Part shown: positions 38,301 to 49,600 of the stretch, one piece after another | Position numbering within the stretch: position 1 is the first letter of the stretch | Layout: the number at the start of each line of letters is the position of its first letter | Assembly: GCA_963978895.1 (NCBI GenBank) | Contig: OZ022239.1 | Coordinates: 39,281,460-39,345,459 of the forward strand | Length of the DNA stretch: 64,000 nt | Direction: 5' to 3' | From: Erpobdella octoculata | Lineage: Eukaryota; Annelida; Clitellata; Hirudinida; Erpobdellidae | The notes under the pieces: generated by a model | Told to the model about the DNA's origin: nothing | The model's input: the letters and a program-made list of their open reading frames with translations, nothing else | Databases searched by the model: none | Position numbers and translations under genes: made by a program

Positions 38301-40574
38301 CTTGCCTCTTTGGACGAGAGTCGTGTGCTTTTTCACTTTGCGCAAATCTATCTGTGTAGATCCAAGCATTTTTAAAGTGCTCTTCATTTTCTACAGTGAT
38401 GGAGAGTGTCTCTGATTGCTGTATCTAACAAGCATCGATAAAACCAAACACTATAAAATAGACTTTTTTAACTGTTTTGCTCGAATTTTTGCTGCAGCCC
38501 CCCTCGCCCCCCCAGCTCGTACGCTAATGCTCTCAGTTGTTTTGATTGATAGTAATGTTTTCTTCTTTGTCTTTTCTAGTGATAAAAAGATATCTCCAAG
38601 ATTTTCTCCAATAAAAAATTCATTTTTTAGATTTAAAACATTATTGGTGCCACTAGAATGTAAAAAAAGTGGCTGAATAAGCGGCTCAGGTAGTGATAAA
38701 AAGATATCTGCTGAAAAAGTTACTAGGGGATCTGCTAAAAAAGTTAATAGGAGATCTGTTGAAAAGGTTTCTAGGTAATCTGCTAAAAAGTTACTAAGCC
38801 TAAACAAAACTAGTATGTTTATTCACTGTAGTAGTATTCCTTGTTCATTGATATTGTAACTTTTCACTTTCATCTTGCTTACGTCGTGTGCGTTTTTACC
38901 ACATGATACAGTTAAAAATTTTTTTGAATTATGTGTGGAATTCTATTATTTTAGTCATTTAATATTTATTTAAAAATCGTCCTGTTCGTTAATTGGTGTA
39001 GTGGAGTAGTAAGTAAAGAATTAAGGACATTACAAACACAAAGATATCTAATACCAAGATAGTTGTTGAATTACAAAATATTACATTTTTCATTCAGACG
39101 CCATTAGGTGGAATTCACTTGACAGAAACGAGAAAGAGATTTCTTGAAGGATGTCTCCATCCTGTCAATGTGCTTCTCTGTCCTCACACGTGTGTCACAA
39201 ATCTTCCAAAACCACGAGAACATCATCCTGGTTTGTGTGTCATTTTCAGTTCATTATTTATTAGATTGCAATATGGAAGTTAAGAGGTAATTGTGATGTA
39301 TTTCATTGCATAATTCAGTGTTTATTTGTTAGTTTTTGCGATTCTTGTACGAAGTGTTTGAGCTGTTTGTGTTGTGACTATCGGGCATGTTAGCTAACAA
39401 GATGTTCTTTGGTTGAGGCATGATTTGTTTTCTCTCTTTCTCAATGTCAGACATTTGAGGTGGTATTTTAATTTATTGTTATTTGATATTCTTAATGAGT
39501 TAAAATTAATTTCTTCTTATTTATTATTCATCTCTCCTCCAACTAATCAATCACCTCTACAATGCAACTCTGGCTTGTTGCACAAACAGGAGAGCGAGGT
39601 AATCTTCTTACTCCGATATTGGTAGCTACTATCATCTATCGATCGTCTTTTCTTTCTTGATCTTTTCACCTGTCCGCTTGCTTTCACATGTCGAGTATTC
39701 TGCTGCTGTATCTTACAGTTTTGTTCATTCTGCTGCTGTATCTTACAGTTTTGTTCATTCTGCGCATGTTTTCAAATTGCAATAATTTCATTGATGAATG
39801 TTGTGAGGAAGTTGTTAAAGCAGAAGCTAACTTGTTAAGCTGAAGTGTAGTTAACTCATTCATTTGTGTTCCGTAGTTAGTTAGCTAACTGAGATTATGT
39901 TAGACATTTATTAAAAATATACAATTTATCACATTACAGCTTATGAAAAATATGTAAAATTGCTTAATGAAGTTTTCAACATTTTTTCTTAAGAAATCAA
40001 AAGATTTTTGCATGTTCCTATTTTGAACATGATTGCTATACATTTCTTCTTTGTTGGGATTTTTTCTCTAATTTTCATCACACATACGTTCACACGCACA
40101 ACAAATTTTGAGAGACTGACTGGCTTTAAAAAACATTTGCAAATTTTATCAAAAGATTTTTCATTGGTTAGGTAAATCTTTCTTTGTTTAAACTTGCTGA
40201 CCGGGACAAAGAATTACATTGTATGACATCTCAGGATTAAATATTTAAATATTTAGAAAAAATTAGAGGAGGCATTAGTTAGGATTGAGTTAATCTTTTA
40301 GGATTTCTCACTATTCTAGTGATAGATGATAAACAAAATGAAAATTAAAAGTTCACTTAACAGCTCTAAAAACTTGCCGGGAGACATGGAATTTTGAAGG
40401 TTGAGGTCGTTGTTGTTCAGTAACGGAGTTTAACTGTTTAAATTCTTTGTACTTAATTGTATTGAAGAAAATTATTTATCTTCATTTAACAAAACATTTT
40501 CGTTTTTGTCAACGAAATAAACACTGCTGAGTATGAATTCCATTTATGCTTCAATAATTTGGCTTTTGTCTATC

Positions 40575-40673
<99 letters not shown>

Positions 40674-43600
40674 GTACTGCGTGGGCCTTGATTTTTAGTG
40701 TTTTCAAATGGGCCTAAAATCAAGCTGGGCCAAGTTTTTTGCCTAGTATAGGCATTTTAGGCCTAAAATTCTGGCATGGTCGGGCCATAATTAGACGGGT
40801 TGAATCGGGCCTGAAATTTTGGCTTATGAAATGGGCCAGGCTGCAAAAAATCGGTCCCTGCAGTACTCTAATATAATATATTATATATACAACTTCTAAA
40901 CTTGTATGTCACTGCATGTTATTAACTTTATTTTTCAGCTAATTTCTGATGACAATTTTGCTTAATCTGAATTTCAAGAATTTCTTTTTTTAACTGTACA
41001 ACAGTAAAAAATATGTTGAAAAGATAGCTATTATTTATTTAATTTGATTGCTCAGATATAATTTAAATATGTCGTTACACCTGATTTCAATAGTAAGTTT
41101 GCTGTAATTTAATTTCAGATGTAACTCCTTCAGCAGTTCACGTAGGAAATATCGTTCAAGGCATTCGACTTGCATGGGCTCAAGGTCGTGACCTTGGAGT
41201 CATGGAAGATGTTGACAGTGAATCTGTCAGAAAGGTAATCATTTAGAAAAAAATCTCGATTTATTTGCAGACATTTTTACGAACGTCTTTTTAATCCAGT
41301 ACCAGTTTTTGTCGGAAGTTCTCAAATGGAGGGCTCAGTCAACTCCTGAACACATTCTTTACACTGTTATCAATGCTAAGGTAGTTTGCTTGCTTAGCTT
41401 TTTTCTACAATGCTTTTATCTACTCGTCGTCTCTGTTTGTCTGTCTGTTTCAATTCTAATTCATTCGCCAGAGTCGTCATCTCTGTTTGTCTGTTTCTCT
41501 GTCTGTTTCAAGTCTTGTAATTCAATTTTTGAGTCACTTCCTGATGATAGATTTTTTTCAAATTTTGCATACATGCTCAAAATAGAAGACAATGCAATAT
41601 TCAATTATTAGTTTTACAATAAGTCAATTAATTTAGTTAATTTTAATTAATTTCATTTTTATATGGGAAGAAAAAATTATAATAATTATAATTATTATAA
41701 ATTATAAATTATTATAAATAATATAAATTATAAATTATTATAAAATTATAAATAATTATAATTAAATAATTATAATTATAAGAAAAAATTGATTGCAAAA
41801 TTTGTGTTTTAATTACATATAAAAGCATTGGGTTTTAAAAATTCGTTTTTAATTTACTTGTTTATTATTCACTTTTGCTTAAATTCACTTTGAAGTGAGT
41901 TCATAACCTGTTAGTCTTGTAATTGATTTTTCAGTTACTTCCCAGATTGAGCTGAACTTTTGCATGCATATTAGATTTTGATGATAATATTTAACTTAAT
42001 TATCAAATATTAATTACTTTGAAGTTTTTTTTTTATTCCATTGGGGCGTTTCTTCTTCTTGTGTTACGTTTGTTTATGGTGTTATTCACTAAGTAAACAA
42101 ATGACAGTTGTGGCTCTCGGAAGAGTTATTGAACTCCATTTAAGATGTTACTGTTTCCTGCTGTTTTGATTTGGTATTCAATATTCTAATAAAACAATGA
42201 AAGTACAGAATCAAAAGTGTGCCGGAGTTTAGCTAGCCTATTGCCACAGTTCAAAAATGGTTTTCTAGCTTCACTCATCATCATTTATTTTTAAATCTTC
42301 CCTATTCCACACTAGGCTAGGGTTAGACGTTTTCTCCATATGAGGTCCCTCCGCAAGTCCCGATCCAGGGCAGACCTCTGCTTTAGGCCGAGCACGTCTA
42401 TATCTTTTTTCATGCATTCCCACCAAGCCTTCTTAACTTCTTACTTCTACCTTTTCCTTTCACTCCTACAACATCCACATCTCTACGTGCCGAAACCCAA
42501 TCATCTTACCTTTTTTCCATATTTTAAAATAGACTAGATGAGAAAACTCACATAATAAGTTCATGTAAAATTTATAAAATTTGCCTAAAGACTAAAAAGA
42601 GTAAAATAAAAACATATAAGTGAAACATTCAAAAACACTTTCTAAAGATATGCTTATCTCATGCACTTCTCCATTTTCTCATATTTCTTCTCTTGTTCTT
42701 CTGACCTGCCTACCTCTTAGATATAGAGTGGTTTAAAAATGTACTGAAATATGTTCATACTTAAAGATTCTTGTTCTTTTCTATATTTAAATAATCTATT
42801 TAAAAACCCTCCTAAGTTGGCACATTTTTTCCAAATTCTTTTTGTTGTATTCAGGTCTTTTCTATGGAATCCTCTTCCACTTTCTCTAATTGCTTTTTTT
42901 CATTCACTGCTTTTCATTGCAGGTTGAAAACTTTCCTCATCTCCTAAATTTCTATTTAAAGTCTCTCAGCATTTAGAAATATGAAAAAATTGATTGATGA
43001 TGCAATTAAAGTTCTTTTTTTTATCAAAGAGTCAAACATCTGCTACAATATCGTGTGCACAACTACACAAGAAAGCTGAACGCTTGGCTGCACTGTTGAT
43101 GGACAAATTGAAACTGAGTCTCGGAGATCATGTTGCCCTCATTTTTCCTCCTGGATTGGAACTCATTGCTGCTTTCTATGGATGTCTTTATGCAGGTTTA
43201 TAATCTTTACTTTTATCAGAACAATTAATTGAACTTAACATGAAGAGTTTCTTTCTTGCAGACCTTTTGAATGTTCTCAATCAGTTTTCTTATATTATAT
43301 ATATGAAATTAAATTTTCTAAATATTTTCTTGTAGCAAGGTTATTTAATTTATTTGAAAGTACTTTAAAAGGTTACTGAAAACTAGAAAAAAGAAAATGT
43401 AGCTCATCAAATTAAACATGCATGGAGACCTTAAACTTGTCTTATTTGCTGTCGCTATTATCTTCGATGCAATTACTTTTTTAATTATCTTGCAGGGTCT
43501 GAATCTATAGCATATATTGTGTTTGTCTTTTGGAATTTCACAATCATAAAACTAATGAACCTCATGTTGTTACATCTTATCACCAAATAATCCCAGGGGT

Positions 43601-46600
43601 TGTACCGGTGACGATTCGTCCACCACACCCGATGAACATAGCCACGACCCTTCCTACTGTCAGAATGATTGTGGATGTCAGTAAAGCTGCTGTGGTTCTC
43701 TCTACTTCTGCCATAATCAAGATACTTAAATCTAAGGTGACTACTTAATCTATTTTTGTTACTTTTTTTATTTAGATGAAAAACTATATTCATGAAAACC
43801 CATCTGATTCTAGCTTTTACCCCAATTATTCAAATTTGATTGACTTCTTTCCCAACCCTTCTTAGTAGGGATGCATTATTATTGGTTAATTGTCAGTGCC
43901 AAACAATAACCCAGTTATTGCTGCATTGAAATCTCTTTACAAAATAAATAATTATATGTATTTATTCTGCTTTATCAAATTTACATAAATGAGGATGGAG
44001 TAAAGCACAACTCTTTCCAAATTGTTATTTAAAAATTTCAAGGATAAGCATTTAAAAATGATTTGAATACATTCTATCAATTATGTTAAATTAATGTTTA
44101 GCATAGTTAATTATGAACTTAATTATATTTTATGTATTTCTGTTATCATCATCGACAGGAATATAAAATTTTGAAAATACAAGAATTAACACTTGATTTC
44201 ATTGCTTGTCTATATTTTCTAAATTTTCTGATTTGCCTGTTTGTGTTGTGTCGTTGCTCCTCTCTTTTGATTTCATTTTTGTTCGAACTCTTCATTACTC
44301 TTTTTCTGTTTATATTGCCATTCAAATGGTGTAAGTGGTCGTCGGCCCTGCCATTTGATAACGTTATATATAAATAAATAATACTGCCCTTAATGGAAAT
44401 TTAAATAAAGTTAGTACAAGTAAAGTTGATGTTTTTTAGGAAGCAACGTCAGCAGTCGAGTTGAAAACGTGGCCGACTCTCATTGAGACTGATGACATCT
44501 CAAAAAGAAAATTCAACGGACTGTTTAGAGCTCCATCTCCAGATTCTGTCTGCTATCTTGACTTCAGTGTCTCTACCACTGGAATGCTTGCAGGAGTAAA
44601 AGTAAACTCTTTTTGGGTTCCATGACATTTAATACCATGACATTTAAAACCACGACATTTAATACAGCCACATTTAATACCAAACTTTTAATCCTGCAAC
44701 TTTTAATTTTGCGACTTTTAATGCTGGCGACTATTAATACTGCTAAATTAAATCCATGCGATTGAAAAATACTGCAACTTTTCGTACCATAGCATTTTAT
44801 AGCATACTTTAAAAAATATACTGCAACTTTTCATATAATGGCATTTTATATCGTACTGACCAAATTTAATACCAACGATATTTTGCATCTAATATCAAGA
44901 AAATTAAAATCAAGACAGCTCATAATTAATACCAGAATTTCAAGAGAAATAAAGACTGATTAAACGGAGTAATAAATCGATGTTATAAAAAATAGTTCAT
45001 ACTACTAGACTCTCACGTTACGTCCTCGATGTGTTCCTAGTGAGCTTCTGTCTCATTCTGCTCGCCAGGCTAAAAGGAGATGTCGTCGTCTTGAGAGGGT
45101 GTTTTCAAAATCTAAAATCAAAGCAGATGAAAATAACTACCTTGAAGCCAAGAAATGTGCACGTGAGGCTATCCTCAGATCTCGGTCTGATCACATTAAG
45201 GAGCAGCTCGACAGTGCTGCTCACTCATCCAAGCAGCTCTGGAAAGTTGCTAATAGCTTGCTTCACCGTAGCTCAACTCCAAACACCACCGACACTGACT
45301 GTAACAAACTCGCCAATTCATTCAACTCGTACTTCATAGATAAAATCAAACTGATCCACAGCTCCATATCAACATCCCTTTTAACAACACCGCCGCTAAC
45401 TATCTCTCAACTACACAGACCCCATGCTGGACCTACACTATCCTCTTTCACTCCATCTACAATATCCGAAGTCACTAAACTCATTCATTCTATCCCTAAT
45501 AAATCATCTCCGTTAGACCCAATACCAACCCCTATTCTGAAAAAATACGCCAGCTCATTATCTCCTTTCATTACCAAACTTGTTAACGAGTCACTATCAC
45601 AAGGAATTTTCCCTCAATCATACAAGATCGCCCAAGTTTTACCCATATTAAAAAAGAACAACCTTGACCCTTCCATCCCATCCAACTACAGACCCATATC
45701 AAACCTCACCACCATCTCAAAACTACTCGAGAGAATCGTACTGAAAAGATTAGGACCTCACATAACCTCATCATGCAACTACACAAAACTACAATCAGCC
45801 TATCGTTCTGGTCACTCCACAGAAACAGCCTTACTTCATGTACTTGATTCTATGCTACAAAACTGTGGCAACCAGAAAGCTGTTGTGCTGGTCTGCCTCG
45901 ACCTCTCGGCCGCTTTCGACACCATTCGCCATGACATCCTCACTACCAGACTTGCCGACGAGTTTGGCGTTACCAGTTCTGCTTTGTCATGGATCTCCTC
46001 ATACCTCAACAGCAGAAAACAATTCATAAAAATGGGCAAACACTCTTCTGCACCCTCTGCCCTTGACGCGGGTGTTCCCCAAGGCTCTGTCCTGGGACCT
46101 CTTCTATTCACAACATACACCACACCCATCTGCGCCATCATCGAACAATCAAACGTCTCTTTCCACCAATACGCTGACGACACCTGTCTTTTCACCGCTC
46201 TCTCTTGTGACGACTCACCAAACATGATCCAAACTCTTACACTCTGCACACACAAAATTCAACAGTGGCACCGCTTAAACTTTTTACAGTTAAACCCTAC
46301 CAAGTCTGAAGTAATCATCCTTGGCTCATCACAGCAACTCACCAAATTTAAAGAATTAACCTCAATAGACATCGCTGGAGCCACCCTTCCTATATCTTCA
46401 CACGTTAAACTGCTAGGCGTCACCCTTGACAGCCACCTACGCTTCGACCGTCACATATCTTCGACTATAAAGGCCTGCAACTATCATATACAGGCCCTGA
46501 AACACATACGCCCCCTACTCTCTACTGAGACTGCTACCACCCTTGCACGCAGCCTAGTCACATCTAGACTGGACTACTGCAACTCTCTGCTCTACGGAAC

Positions 46601-49600
46601 ATCATCGACTCGCTTAAATAAACTTCAACGTGTTCAGAATCAACTCGCCAAAGTCACCACAAACTCATCCACTGTCACTTCCTCCTCTTCTCATCTCCGC
46701 AAACTTCACTGGCTTCCAATAGAATATAGAATTATTTTCAAGATATCACTACTAACCTACAAAATTCTCAGCACTAATAACCCACCTTACTTAAATAAAC
46801 TCATCACCATTAGGACCAACAATAGACAACTCCGTTCTTCCAACTCTCTCTTACTTTACCAACCGGTTAGCCACTCAAAACTCACCAATAGATCATTCAG
46901 CTACAGCTCCCCAGCCATCTGGAATTCACTGCCGCCATCAATCACATCATCACCATGTCTGACGTCGTTCAAAAAACATTTAAAGACTCATCTGTTCTCG
47001 AAGGCTTTCGGACAAGATCCCGCGCGCCTCTGACGCTCCGCTACTGGCGCTTTACAAATTGACTATTATTATTATTATTATTATTACTATTACTGAATAA
47101 CATAACAGCAAAAATAAAATATCAATAAAGTTATGAATACACAAGATGAGCTAATATGCGGAGGAAGAGGACAACTTTCATTTGATGACCATACATTGAT
47201 ACTGCATTGAGTAATTAATCCTGCAGTCAAGAATATTTTTTATTGAGTAGATGTACTATACCACCAGACTCTGCTTGTAGGAGTAAAGTCTTTTGTTTCA
47301 TCATATCTTGCGGGAACGTTCACATGGTTAGATGAGGACAGTGAAGGACTGACTGGAACTGGAGCCTATGGTACCATCCCCCTACTATGTTTGTTGTTCG
47401 AGGGATACCGTTTAAAGCCGATTCATGTTGGTTCTATGACTTGATTGCATGAAAGTGTGCTTGTATAGTTTGTACAGTTTCTCTCTTCAGACAATAAACT
47501 AGGACAACAAATGACAAAATGACAAGAATCATCAAAATATATAGCCTAAAGAATTGACTTTTTGAACAAAGTAAAATTAATTCCTAAGAAAATTAATAAT
47601 AAATAAAAATAATTAAAAAGGAAACTTTGCTGGAAATGTTAATTTAGTTCAAGTTCTACTTGCCATACATGAATTATTAGTTCTTCATGTGTTATAATTA
47701 TTAGTCTCTTCAAGTAAACAGTTGTTATGCAATAGTTATGTAGCATTATTTGTAGCCGGGATTAAGTCATGTGGTACCAATTGTCCATTGGATTATTAGT
47801 CGCCGGTATTGTATGACCGGTATTAAATGTGACTGGATTGAGTGTTGCGGTATGAATTGTTGCAATACAAAAGATTTTTTCACAAATTTCAGTTTGCTTC
47901 GAATGAGTTTTGAAGATATTTGACATTTGGTGATATTTTTTCTAGATGTCACACTCAGCCACTTCTTCACTTTGCAAAGCAATGAAACTTCAATCAGAAC
48001 TCTATCCATCACGAGAAGTTGTCCTCTGCCTTGATCCTTATTGTGGTCTCGGTTTTGTACTGTGGTGCATGAGCAGGTGGTTACCTATTAAAATACATTA
48101 TGTTTATAAGATATTTAATTTAAATGTTTTTATAAGTGTCTACAATCTTATTAGTTTTTTATATTTTATTTTCACCAGCATCTACTCAGGCCACCACTCG
48201 ATTTTGATTCCACCATCAGAAGTTGAAATCAATCCATCTCTCTGGCTCTCTGTTGTCAGTCAGAACAAAGGTTGGTATTGACAGATAAAAATGTAATATT
48301 TAATTATAGCTACACATATTCTAGATTTTATGTCTTGCTATAATTTTTGAAAACTTTGCAGTTCGTGATACTTTCTGTTCATACGGAGTAATGGAACTCT
48401 GCACGAAAGGTCTTGGCACGTCAGTCACCCTGCTGAAGAGCAGAGGAGTGAATTTAAGCTGTGTGCGGACTCTTTGTGTTGTTGCAGAGGAAAGACCGCG
48501 AATTCAACTCACAAACTCGTTCTCAAAACTTTTCTCGGGGCTTGGTCTTTCTACCAGAGCCGTCAGTACAAGTTTTGGTTGCAGAGTTAATGTCGGAATT
48601 TGTCTCCAGGTATGCGATATAGTTTCGGATTTCAAAAAGTTTCTCGTTTTTTATTGTCGAGGATTATGTTAGGTAGCGATCGTTATTATGCTGTTTCTCA
48701 TCTTAAGTAAATTTACGATATGTGATTCTTTCTTTTATTATTTTTGCCTCATATAAATAAGGTTTCTGATGATTTTGTTCATCTTTCAGAATGCATCTCT
48801 GAAAGTTTATTTTATATCAGAAATACTTCTATGTTACACTTTTAGTTGTTTTTAATAAATTATCTGCATTATAATCGTTTCAAGGGAGCTTCAAGTCCTG
48901 ACCCAACCTCTGTTTTTGTTGACCTGAGAGCACTTAGAAACGACAGAGTAACTTTGGTAGAAAGGGGTAGTCCTCACAGTCTCTGCATCTTGGAATCTGG
49001 CAAAGTGAGAAATGGTTGTTTTTTAAATTTGTGTTTTTTTTTGTAAATTTTGTGTTTCTGGATTCAGTTGATGCCAGGTGTCAAAGTTGTAATAGCCAAT
49101 CCTGAAACGAAAGGCCAATGTGCCGACTCACATCTCGGAGAAGTTAGTCATAACAATTTAAATTGCAATGATAGTTCTTGGTTTTCATTAATATTTTTTT
49201 CTGTCAAGATCTGGGTGAGTAGCAGTCACAATGCAAGTGGTTATTTCATGATTTGTGGGGATGAGCAATCCCATCAAGATCATTTTGATGCTCATCTTGC
49301 CACAGGGGACATTCATACCACATATGCAAGGACCGGATATCTTGGCTTTATCAGGAGAACTGAAATGACTCAGTCTGATGGAGGTTTTTAAATTGTTTGA
49401 CTTATTAATTTTTTTTTTATTGTCTATTAATTTTAGTTTTTAAACTTGTAATTCAGAACGGCATGATGCTATTTTTGTGGTCGGAGCACTTGAGGAGACA
49501 GTAATGCTAAGAGGTATGAGGTATCACCCAATGGACATTGAAAATAGTGTTATAAGATGTCACAGAAAGATTTGCGAATGGTTCGTTGCCTTATTTTTTT

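Noticed and set aside
45836..46255. 139-codon minus-strand ORF
   Set aside because: Antisense shadow of the CR1-like reverse transcriptase; no motif of its own.
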